From: a candidate division KSB1 bacterium
Lineage (GTDB): Bacteria > Zhuqueibacterota > JdFR-76 > DREG01
Direction of reading: 5' to 3'
Length of the DNA stretch: 62,918 bases
Assembly: GCA_022566355.1 (NCBI GenBank)
Contig: JADFJB010000008.1
Span: forward strand, 1 to 62,918
Made by a program: the position numbers and the translations under genes. Below the pieces are notes generated by a model. It saw nothing but the letters and a program-made list of their open reading frames with translations, was not told the origin of the DNA and did no database searches. This document shows, in pieces, positions 55,534-62,918 of this stretch. How positions within the stretch are numbered: position 1 is the first letter of the stretch; each line of letters begins with the position of its first letter.

Positions 55534-55982
55534 TGGATGATTTAAGAGAGTTATATCAGGAAGTGATCCTGGATCACAACAAAAATCCAAAGAATTATCA
55601 TGAGCTGGATTCGCCATCTCACACTGCAGAAGGTTATAATCCGCTTTGCGGCGACCGGATCAATCTCTATTTGATCGTTGAGAATGATATAATAACAGAC
55701 ATCAGTTTCCAAGGATCAGGTTGTGCGATTTCCAAGTCTTCCGCATCGTTAATGACAACAGAATTAAAAGGTAAAACCATAACCGAAGCCAGAGATTTGT
55801 TTCATTCCTTTCAAAAGATGATAACAAATAAATCTGATTTTGAAGAAGATTTTAATACCATAGGGAAATTAGCAGTTTTTGCCGGGATAAGAGAATATCC
55901 GGTTAGAATTAAATGTGCTGGCTTAGCCTGGCATACAGTCTTTTCAGCTTTGGAAAACGGGGATGTCGTTTCTACAGAATAG
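55533..55982 (+). CDS. sufU: SufU, zinc-dependent sulfurtransferase/scaffold
   Basis: A 149-residue SufU. Cys39 and Asp41 (PLCGD), Cys64 (GSGCAISKSSAS) and Cys128 (IKCAGLAW) form the known zinc/persulfide site. SufU accepts sulfur from SufS in systems without SufE. Translation is coupled to sufS by the TAATG overlap. Confidence 0.95.
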   Translation: MDDLRELYQEVILDHNKNPKNYHELDSPSHTAEGYNPLCGDRINLYLIVENDIITDISFQGSGCAISKSSASLMTTELKGKTITEARDLFHSFQKMITNKSDFEEDFNTIGKLAVFAGIREYPVRIKCAGLAWHTVFSALENGDVVSTE

Positions 55983-56016
55983 TTAATGAATATTAAACAA
56001 AATCATTGAGTAAACT

Positions 56017-56340
56017 ATGGAAGAAAAAAACCAGAATAAGCAATTAGAAGAAGCAGTTATCAAAACTCTTAAAACGGTCTACGATCCTGAAATCCCAATC
56101 GATATTTATGAACTGGGGTTAATTTACAATGTCGAAATCAAAGAAGACAAAAAAGTGCAAATAACAATGACCCTTACTTCCCCCGCTTGCCCGGTTGCAG
56201 GTACTTTACCCGGAGAAGTTGAAGCAAAAGTAAAAGAAGTAGATGGTGTTGCTGATGCTGTGGTAGATATCGTTTGGGAGCCGCCCTGGGGTAAGCACAT
56301 GATGAGTGAAGCCGCTCAACTTGAGCTTGGGTTATTTTAA
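56017..56340 (+). CDS. SufT-like DUF59/MIP18-family protein
   Basis: A 107-residue DUF59 protein with the family motifs DPEIPIDIYELGLIYN and TLTSPACPVAGTLPGEVE (Cys in a conserved position). SufT-like proteins help in maturation of Fe-S proteins in some bacteria. It lies 34 bp after sufU in the same operon. Confidence 0.9.
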   Translation: MEEKNQNKQLEEAVIKTLKTVYDPEIPIDIYELGLIYNVEIKEDKKVQITMTLTSPACPVAGTLPGEVEAKVKEVDGVADAVVDIVWEPPWGKHMMSEAAQLELGLF

Positions 56341-56393
56341 GTAGAAATTAATAATAAAATAAATTAAATAGATCATTAAACAAAGGAGTAAAA

Positions 56394-56933
56394 ATGACTC
56401 AATTTCCTATTCTTCAACCAACTTATGATCAAGATGCAGTCCAGCCAATGCGGGACGAATTGATCGCCGTTGGTTTTAAGGAATTATTAACCACCGAAGA
56501 TGTGGACGCTAATATTGGTTCCGAATCAGATGAGACGCGTTTATTGATAGTCAATTCTGTATGCGGGTGTGCGGCCGGTGGTGCGCGACCCGGCGTTAAT
56601 TTAGCTTTGCAGCATAACATTATTCCTGATAAATGTTATACAGCTTTTGCAGGTCAAGAAAAGATGGCTGTTGAGCATATCCGACAAAATTATTTGAGCG
56701 ATTTTCCTCCATCCTCTCCGGCGATTACTTTATTCCAAGGATCAAAAGCAGTATTTATGATGGAAAGACAAGATATTGTTGGAAAATCACCTGAAGAAAT
56801 TGCAGATATTATTAAGAATGTTTTTGATAAATATTGCTCAAAAGAAGGCCCTTCTATAAATCCGGAAGATTTTGCGAAGGTCGCTCATGCAGTTGCATGT
56901 GGATCTAAGATCCCGTTATATGATCAATCATAA
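56394..56933 (+). CDS. BrxA/BrxB-type bacilliredoxin
   Basis: A 179-residue thioredoxin-fold bacilliredoxin (YphP/YqiW family) with the CGC motif at 57-59 (NSVCGCAAGGARPG). In Bacillus such proteins reduce bacillithiol mixed disulfides. The gene lies between the SUF genes and superoxide dismutase, a thiol-stress setting. SD AAGGAG precedes the ATG by 6-7 nt. Whether this host makes bacillithiol is not shown here. Confidence 0.9.
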   Translation: MTQFPILQPTYDQDAVQPMRDELIAVGFKELLTTEDVDANIGSESDETRLLIVNSVCGCAAGGARPGVNLALQHNIIPDKCYTAFAGQEKMAVEHIRQNYLSDFPPSSPAITLFQGSKAVFMMERQDIVGKSPEEIADIIKNVFDKYCSKEGPSINPEDFAKVAHAVACGSKIPLYDQS

Positions 56934-56964
56934 TAAATAAACAATACTTGAGGAGGTAGGAAAA

Positions 56965-57591
56965 ATGTCATATGAATGGACAGCAAAACCAAGACCTTAT
57001 TCAGATGATGAAGCAAAAGAGCTATTAAAGGATGTCGTATCACCAGAAACGACAGATTGGCACTACAATAAACATCATAAAGGATATGTAGCCGCTTTAA
57101 ATACGATTGAAAAAGGATTAGAAACAGCTGACCGGGCAGCAGCAAACGGAAACTATAGTACTGTCGGTGAGCTGAAAAGACGGTTCACCTGGAATCATTC
57201 TGGAGCGTTATTACACGGCGTCTATTGGGAAGTACTGGGCGGTAATGGTGACGCAAATGATGGTCCGGATATAAAAGCTGCAATCGAATCCGAGTTTGGA
57301 TCAGTCGATAACTGGAAAACTGATTTTAAAGCAACTTCTTTTTCAGCCAAGTTGAGTGGTTGGGGATTACTGGTCTATGATGCTTTATACTCCAAAAGAC
57401 TATTGAATGTACTTGTTGATGAACACCAATACGGTGCTATTTGGGGCGGTGTACCCCTTATTTCCTGCGATGTCTTCGAGCATGCCTATTATCATAAAGA
57501 TGGTCCGGGTCGGGCAGTTTATATCGATCACTTTCTTGAAAATCTACATTGGGGAAGAATTAACGATCGATACAAAAAATATGGTCGTTAG
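56965..57591 (+). CDS. Fe/Mn superoxide dismutase
   Basis: A 208-residue Fe/Mn-type superoxide dismutase. Likely metal ligands are His33 (HYNKHH), His84 (LLHGVYW), Asp169 and His173 (CDVFEHAYYH). The metal cannot be decided from sequence. There is no signal peptide, so it is cytoplasmic. SD GAGGAGG lies a few bases before the ATG. As the last gene of the SUF stretch it would protect Fe-S clusters from superoxide. Confidence 0.92.
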   Translation: MSYEWTAKPRPYSDDEAKELLKDVVSPETTDWHYNKHHKGYVAALNTIEKGLETADRAAANGNYSTVGELKRRFTWNHSGALLHGVYWEVLGGNGDANDGPDIKAAIESEFGSVDNWKTDFKATSFSAKLSGWGLLVYDALYSKRLLNVLVDEHQYGAIWGGVPLISCDVFEHAYYHKDGPGRAVYIDHFLENLHWGRINDRYKKYGR

Positions 57592-57632
57592 CCGGTAACA
57601 GATTAGAGTTAACAAAAATCTCTCGATTCATG

Positions 57633-57672
57633 CAACGAAGTTCAATGAGATAACATTCATTGAACTTTGTTG
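57633..57672 (+). terminator. Strong hairpin after the SUF-SOD operon
   Basis: A 16-bp stem with one mismatch (57633-57648 with 57657-57672; core AAGTTCAATGA) and an 8-base loop. The following T-run is short, but size and place suit a terminator or mRNA-stabilising end. Confidence 0.65.
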
Positions 57673-57836
57673 TTTAAACTAGATCTTATCATTGATAAAT
57701 CTTAATAATCCTGTTAATCCTGTCAAAGTTTTTTACGATCTATTATCTTTTATCATCGTTTTATAAAACTGCATAAAATTTGAGGTTTGGGCGTAAACTA
57801 TTATTTTAGTCACTAAGAGCCCTCCCAAGAAGAAAA

Positions 57837-57864
57837 AGCCATCAATTTTGATGGCTCGTTTTTT
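57837..57864 (+). terminator. Rho-independent terminator
   Basis: AGCCATCAA (57837-57845) pairs with TTGATGGCT (57848-57856), followed by CG and six T. It lies 245 bp after the superoxide dismutase gene, so it may be a second stop for that operon. Confidence 0.8.
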
Positions 57865-58293
57865 AAAACTTAAAGTTGAAATAATGAACCAGCCTATTGA
57901 AGATTTCAAAAGACCGAACGAATTAAAGTCTGCTATACCTGTGAGTGACTGGATTCAGATGGAAATGAATCGATCACTTTACCTGGATCTAGAGTGATTT
58001 GATTCTAAAAATCTAGAGATTGTTCAGCACTGTTTGATCGAATTGAAAAATATTTTTGAAGAAATTTTGTATCTCTTCTTTCAGTAAATCACATTATTCA
58101 TATTATGGAATAAGAGATTGAAAATATAGAAAAAATAATCTACTTAAAGAAGCCGCCCTCCAGATTTCGTTAATATAAGAAAGAATAAATTTTTAAAGGG
58201 ATTTTATCTTGTTTTTAGATATTCTAATCAACTATTTAATCGAGTAATCTACAAAGTTATAAAAGTTAAAATACTGGAGAATAGAAAAGATCT

Positions 58294-59637
58294 ATGGAAC
58301 AAAAACTGGCTGAAACTGGAATCATTTCAAACCCTAAAGTTCATTTAAATTTAAACGTTCGCAGTTTGCAAGGTTCGTCGACACTGGTGATTAACGAACG
58401 CAGTAATGAATTGATTAACAATGGCAAAGAAGTATTTAAGTTAGGTTTGGGGCAATCCCCTTTCCCGGTCCCAAATTGCGTTGTTGAGGGTTTAAAGGCA
58501 AATGCATATCACAAAGAGTATCTACCCGTAAAGGGGTTGCATAAACTTCGTGAAGCTTTTTCTAATTATTATTTTCGCAGGTTTGGTGTAAAAAGATCTG
58601 CGGATAATGTGATGATTGGTCCTGGCTCAAAAGAACTAATGTTCTTAATTCAATTGGTCTATTATGGCGATCTACTCATTCCAACTCCTTCCTGGGTTTC
58701 TTATGCACCCCAGGCTCAAATCATTGGCCGGCAAGTTCGCTGGTTACCTACCCAATTTGAGAATAACTGGAGGCTTGTACCAGAAGAATTAGACATTCTA
58801 TGCAAGGATGATCCCTACAGACCACGCCTTTTAATTCTCAATTATCCCAACAATCCATGTGGACATACCTATAGTATTGATGAGTTAAAGGAACTGGCTG
58901 AAATTGCCCGAAAATATCAAATCGTTCTTTTGTCTGATGAAATTTATGGCGAAATTGGTCACTATGGAAGACATACTTCCATCGCACAGTTTTATCCAGA
59001 AGGCACGATCATCGTTACTGGCTTGAGTAAATGGTGTGGAGCAGGCGGTTGGCGATTAGGAGCTTTCATATTTCCTGATTCTCTAAATTGGCTTCTTGAT
59101 GCAATCTCCGTAGCCGCAAGCGAGACCTTTACCTCCACTTGCGCACCGATCCAATACGCCGCTATTGAAGCTTTGAAGGAAAGTGAAGAGATCGAAACGT
59201 ATTTACATCATACTCGTCGTTTGTTCCGTACATTGGGCAGGCATTGTTCTTTGCAAATGATTAAGGCAGGCATTGAACTTGTTGAGCCGCAAGGCGCTTT
59301 CTATCTTTTCCCGCGATTTACTCCATTTAGTCCGGAATTGAAGTTGCGAGGGATAACTACAAGCCAACAACTTTGTGAAACACTTCTTGAAGAAATCGGA
59401 GTTGCAACCATACCTGGTTCGGACTTTGGCAGGCCAAAAGAAAATATGACTTTGCGAATAGCTTATGTCGATTTTGATGGTGAAAAAGTCTTACAAGCTG
59501 CTAGCGGTATACCTTTGGAATCTGAATTGGATGAAAAATTTATTCGCACTCATTGCAACAAAGTGACTACCGCGGTCGATCGAATTTGCGAATGGATTAC
59601 TGCCGGAAATGGAAAAAAAACACCTAAGACAGCTTAA
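58294..59637 (+). CDS. PLP-dependent class I/II aminotransferase
   Basis: A 447-residue fold-type I aminotransferase, closest in style to aspartate/aromatic aminotransferases. Motifs: NYPNNPCGHTYS, LLSDEIYGEIG (PLP-contacting Asp and Tyr), TGLSKWCGAGGWRLG (PLP Lys) and LRIAYVDFDG (substrate Arg). The N-terminal 20 residues and the extended C-terminus are longer than usual. A weak SD (GGAG about 12 nt upstream) precedes the ATG. Substrate is not predictable. It stands alone. Confidence 0.88.
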   Translation: MEQKLAETGIISNPKVHLNLNVRSLQGSSTLVINERSNELINNGKEVFKLGLGQSPFPVPNCVVEGLKANAYHKEYLPVKGLHKLREAFSNYYFRRFGVKRSADNVMIGPGSKELMFLIQLVYYGDLLIPTPSWVSYAPQAQIIGRQVRWLPTQFENNWRLVPEELDILCKDDPYRPRLLILNYPNNPCGHTYSIDELKELAEIARKYQIVLLSDEIYGEIGHYGRHTSIAQFYPEGTIIVTGLSKWCGAGGWRLGAFIFPDSLNWLLDAISVAASETFTSTCAPIQYAAIEALKESEEIETYLHHTRRLFRTLGRHCSLQMIKAGIELVEPQGAFYLFPRFTPFSPELKLRGITTSQQLCETLLEEIGVATIPGSDFGRPKENMTLRIAYVDFDGEKVLQAASGIPLESELDEKFIRTHCNKVTTAVDRICEWITAGNGKKTPKTA

Positions 59638-60078
59638 ACAAATCTAAACAAGAACATAATCTATTAGGATTGTACTCGCAAAGGCGGTGACGTTTTGTTC
59701 CCTTCGGATGCGCTCAGGGCATGTTTTCTGGCTCACTGCTTTGCTACAGGTTTCCGTAAAAGGCCGGACAAGTTCTTCCCACAAGGCCTCGGTGCTCCAA
59801 ACTCAAAAAAACAGACCGTGGGATGGCTAGCCAAAAAGTTAAAAAAATAAATTTCGTTTGCGGTTTTTAATATATATTTATAAATTGCACTCATAGCTGA
59901 CCAAATCAATAATTACATCACTCAAATCAAACATAAGGAGGTAAACTATTAACATTATATATTCAATAGGGAGAAAGTAGGAGAGGATATGTATGTTGCC
60001 GACGTTGTGAGGCGTAGGCGGTGTACATTGTTTTTTTAAAGTAGAATCACTTGGGATTAACAAAAGAGGAAGAATAAA
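59638..60078. other. Leader region with a GC-rich block
   Basis: About 440 bp. Roughly 59670-59835 is much richer in G and C than the surroundings and includes CCCTTCGGATGCGCTCAGGG, a variant of a common dispersed repeat. The last 90 bp include a possible short leader ORF and the SD of the TonB receptor. I can name no RNA family. Confidence 0.5.
59989..60039 (+). CDS. Possible 16-residue leader peptide
   Basis: ATG 59989 is preceded by GTAGGAGAGG and starts a frame of 16 residues that contains four arginines in a row (AGG CGT AGG CGG) and ends at TAA 60037-60039, 39 bp before the TonB receptor start. It could be a regulatory leader peptide. The only evidence is the good SD and the position. 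Confidence 0.25.
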   Translation: MYVADVVRRRRCTLFF

Positions 60079-62703
60079 ATGATGAATTTAAAGTTTTGCG
60101 CAACACTCGTTTTCATGCTCAGTGTGCCACTAATCGTACTTGGCCAGAATGGCACTATCAAAGGAAAAGTAAGGTCTACCCTCGGCGAGGCGCTTCCGGG
60201 TGCCAACGTTCAGGTTCAGGGCCTTACACAAGGGGATGCAACGGATAGTAATGGCGAGTTTACTATTAGTTCTGTTCCGGCAGGGACTTACACGGTTGAA
60301 GTAAAGTTTATTGGCTACAAAACCGCAACCCGCGAAGTAACGGTATCTGCAGGACAGACAGTGACAGTTAACTTCCGGCTACAAGCAGATGTATTGTTTA
60401 TGGACGCAATTGTCGTCACGGGTACGCGCCAATCGGGCCGAACGAAAATTCAGTCTCCCGTTCCAATCGATTCGTTTGAAGGCAGAGAAATTTAACGCCA
60501 GGGCAATGGTGATTTGACCGAATCATTAAAGAATTTGGTGCCGTCCTTCACAGCAACACCGCTAACAGGTGACGGCGCTGCGTTCGTAAGGCCTACATCG
60601 CTTCGCGGTCTTCCGCCGGATGAAGTCCTGGTTCTTGTTAATTCTAAACGCCGCCATCGATCAGCGCTGATCGCGCATTTTGGTGCAGCTATGAATGTCG
60701 GCGCTCACGCTGCTGATATAGGCCAAATACCGAGCATTGCGCTTAAGAATATTGAAGTATTGCGTGATGGCGCTTCTGCTCAGTACGGTTCGGATGCAAT
60801 TGCAGGGGTGATGAACTTTATTTTGAAGGATGCATCCGAAGGCCTTGAAATCCAGGTACAGAGCGGTAAGTGGTACGGAAAGAATTACGGAAGTGAAACC
60901 GATTATAAGGTTGCTGCTAACTTTGGGTTACCGTTATCCGAAAAAGGTTTTCTTAACATCAGTGGAGAATATACCCGCAATGAAGAACTTTCCCGCGGCG
61001 TTCAGCATGCTGCTGCCGAAGGTGTTCCGAATGTTCAAAACCCTGCTATGAATTGGGGACGCCCGAAAAGCAGCGGTTTTCGTTCTGTTTGGAATGCAGG
61101 ACTGGAGCTGAGCGAGACCGCCGAGCTCTATTCATTTGGTAATTTTGCAGACACCTATGGTAATTACAGCTTTTTCTATCGTGCCCCGGGCCGGGCCGGC
61201 GTCCTGGAACCAATCCCGCTTGACCCAACGGATCCTTCAAAAGGCAACTTTTGCTTTTGCGATCAAGATGAATACAAGGCAGGCTTTACGCCTCGTTTTG
61301 AAGGGTTCCAAACGGACTTGAGCATTATCTTTGGATTGAAGGGCAAGCTCAACAACGGCGTGGTTTATGACCTGAGCACAACCTACGGCTCGAACCGAAT
61401 CAACTATATACTCAACAATTCGCTAAACTCGTCCTGGGGACCTGGGTCACAAACCGTTTTTCGTCCCGGTGACTTGAAGCAAGCAGATCTCAACTTCAAC
61501 CTGGATCTCGCGAAGGCTATTAGTGACAACTTCAATTTGGCCGCGGGTCTTGAACGGCGTAAAGAAACCTACACGATGTTCGTTGGCGAGGAGCAAGCGT
61601 GGAAGGCCGGCCCCTGGGCCGATGTAGCCTTGTTGATTGACCCTGTAACAGGCACAAACTATGCCGCTCCCGGCCTTGCAGCGAATGGTTTTCCCGGTAC
61701 GAGCGAGGATGCTGCTGGCGAATTTGTCAGTGAAAACTTTGCCGTTTATATTGATGGAGAATGGGATGTCAACGAGGATTTCTTACTGCAGGGTGCGCTC
61801 CGGTATGAGGATTTCAAGGAGTTTGGCACTACCACCAACGGCAAGGTAGCAGCCCGTCTCAATGTTTCCGATAAATTGACGTTGCGTGGTGCATTCTCCA
61901 CGGGTTTCCGGGCACCCACACCGGGTCAGGCGAATGTTACGACTGTTGTCACATCATTCGATGGCGTAACCGGTATGCAGGTTCAGGAGGGCACTATACG
62001 TCCGACTTCTCCGCTTGCTGTGAGTTTGGGTGGGAAGGCGCTCGTACCAGAGGACGCAGTCAACATCAGCATCGGTTTAGCTTCCAGAGTTTCTAGTTCT
62101 CTGAGTCTTTCCCTTGATTTTTACAACGTCGAGGTAGATAACCGAATCATAAAGTCCAGGAGCCTTGCTGTAAGTGGGGATCCTAACTTTGCTGAGGCCG
62201 CCTTCTACACGAATACACTGAATACAAGAACGCAGGGATTGGATTTAGTCGCGGTCTTGAGACGCGGTGCCAATACAGACATCAGCTTTGCGTACAACTA
62301 CAATGAAACCGAGGTGCTTAGCCAGAAGCAGGTTAACGGCATCAACCCGGTTTCTGACGGTACTGTTTTCAACATTGAAAATAACCTGCCCAAGCACCGC
62401 GCAAGTGTAACGTTGAATCAGCAGCTCGGCACGGTCACTGCAATGGTCCGTGCAAACTTCTATGGCAAAACTATAGACGAGCGCGGCACCCAGGAAAAAG
62501 TTGGATCTGAAACGCTCCTCGACGTGGAGCTTAGCTACCCTGCAAGTCCCAATATGAGAGTGATACTCGGTGCGAACAACGTTCTCAACAATTACCCCGA
62601 CGAGATTGATACTCGCCTGTCGCAAGGCATGCCTTACCCACGCCGGACACCTATCGGCTATCATGGCGGTATGGTGTACTTGCGCGTCGTGTATAATAAG
62701 TAG
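60079..62703 (+). pseudogene. TonB-dependent receptor gene with one in-frame stop
   Basis: Read through, this is a complete TonB-dependent receptor of about 874 residues: signal peptide, carboxypeptidase-regulatory-like beta domain (GTIKGKVRSTLGEALPGA...), plug domain (VEVLRDGASAQYGSDAIAG near the middle) and a 22-strand-type barrel ending in a short C-terminus. Codon 139 (60493-60495) is TAA, between GREI and RQGNGDLTESL, just before the plug. The rest is intact. GC is about half here against about a third in typical window genes, so it was probably acquired from elsewhere. The substrate is unknown. Confidence 0.88.
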
Positions 62704-62737
62704 TCGCTAAGTTCTCGCTATTATCTGAAATTTAAAG

Positions 62738-62778
62738 AAAGCCCCTATTCCGAACTTTTTCGGGTAGGGGCTTTTTTT
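62738..62778 (+). terminator. Rho-independent terminator of the TonB receptor
   Basis: AAAGCCCCTA (62738-62747) pairs with TAGGGGCTTT (62765-62774) and a T-run to 62778 follows. The strongest terminator in the window. Confidence 0.93.
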
Positions 62779-62879
62779 CGAGCTGATCTTCAACAATACC
62801 ATTGACACTTAGTATATAAAAACATAATTACTGTAACGTATTAAAATTGTACTTATCAATATTATTAAACCTCCCCTAC

Positions 62880-62901
62880 CCCCTCCTTAAGCAAGGAGGG
62901 G
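62880..62901. repeat. GC-rich inverted repeat at the window end
   Basis: CCCCTCCTT and AAGGAGGGG pair around an AAGC loop. Flanking CTCCCC and CCTCCCC resemble a dispersed repeat. Confidence 0.6.
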
Positions 62902-62918
62902 AAATTCCTCCCCTTGAT

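Larger units (their letters stand above)
57592..58293. other. Intergenic region
   Basis: About 700 bp. It holds two hairpins and a TAATCCTGT doublet (57706-57723). A 67-codon frame at 57884-58087 looks partly coding but is interrupted by TGA at 57995 and has no family match or SD. I cannot support a gene here. Confidence 0.5.

Noticed and set aside
59665-59840. Cobalamin riboswitch on the minus strand
   Set aside because: A segment resembles the 3' box (GAGCCAGAAAACATGCC) but the other conserved boxes are not in order and no gene follows on that strand.
62245-62664. 139-codon minus-strand frame in the TonB receptor
   Set aside because: It is antisense to a well-defined barrel-coding region.
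1-62918. CRISPR array, tRNA, rRNA or insertion sequence
   Set aside because: I found no regularly spaced repeats, cloverleaf-like sequence or transposase gene.

Overview
The window is about 63 kb of AT-rich bacterial chromosome with compact operons on both strands. Two giant secreted proteins end in a type IX secretion (T9SS) type A sorting domain with the YPNPFNP motif. A PorV-like barrel, TonB-family transducers, a lipoprotein and a TonB-dependent receptor show a Gram-negative envelope. The best-formed promoters (TTGACA-17-TATACT before the BlaI gene, TTGATT-17-TATAAT before the HigB gene) are sigma70-like rather than of the Bacteroidota type. Together these suggest a member of the FCB group outside Bacteroidota (Calditrichota, KSB1, Ignavibacteria or similar). 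That placement is inference; the window has no rRNA or tRNA gene to test it.

Layout. 1-1.6 kb: end of a YgjP-type metallopeptidase and a HigBA-type toxin-antitoxin pair whose toxin is frameshifted. 1.6-6.3 kb: an RsbU-type phosphatase and a CsgG-like/TPR lipoprotein. 6.3-9.6 kb: DUF47-Pit phosphate uptake and an M20 hydrolase. 9.7-15.1 kb, minus strand: RodZ-like protein, Maf, Dtd, UbiA-type prenyltransferase, PDZ protein, TrmH-type methyltransferase and a permease remnant. 15.2-18.5 kb: DUF819 membrane protein, small exported protein, DUF1028 protein. 18.8-21.5 kb: a BlaI-controlled group (BlaI, a new 39-codon exported ORF, an M56 peptidase fused to a TonB domain) beside a separate TonB gene. 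22-24.1 kb: exonuclease III gene with an internal stop, an esterase-like hydrolase, a PilZ protein.

24.7-49.9 kb is the most unusual part: two convergent operons that look like one envelope machine. The plus operon encodes an unrecognised exported protein, a secreted von Willebrand A protein and a MacB-like ABC ATPase-permease fusion. The minus operon (about 18.7 kb, gaps of 43 bp or less) encodes two giant T9SS cargo proteins, a PorV-like barrel with TPRs, an ExbB/TolQ-type channel with an extracytoplasmic FN3-like domain, two ExbD proteins, a TonB-like protein and a TPR/NHL protein. One ExbB with two ExbDs recalls the AglRQS motor of Myxococcus, but the rest of the set matches no system I recognise.

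50.3-57.6 kb is a complete SUF iron-sulfur operon (Rieske ferredoxin, SufB, SufC, SufD, SufS, SufU, SufT-like) continued by a bacilliredoxin and a Fe/Mn superoxide dismutase. 58.3-62.8 kb: an aminotransferase and a TonB-dependent receptor of clearly higher GC, interrupted by one stop codon.

Several genes carry single-base lesions (higB, xth, permease, giant protein, TonB receptor; possibly two start codons). This is either real erosion or uncorrected sequence error, and it affects how the gene models should be trusted.
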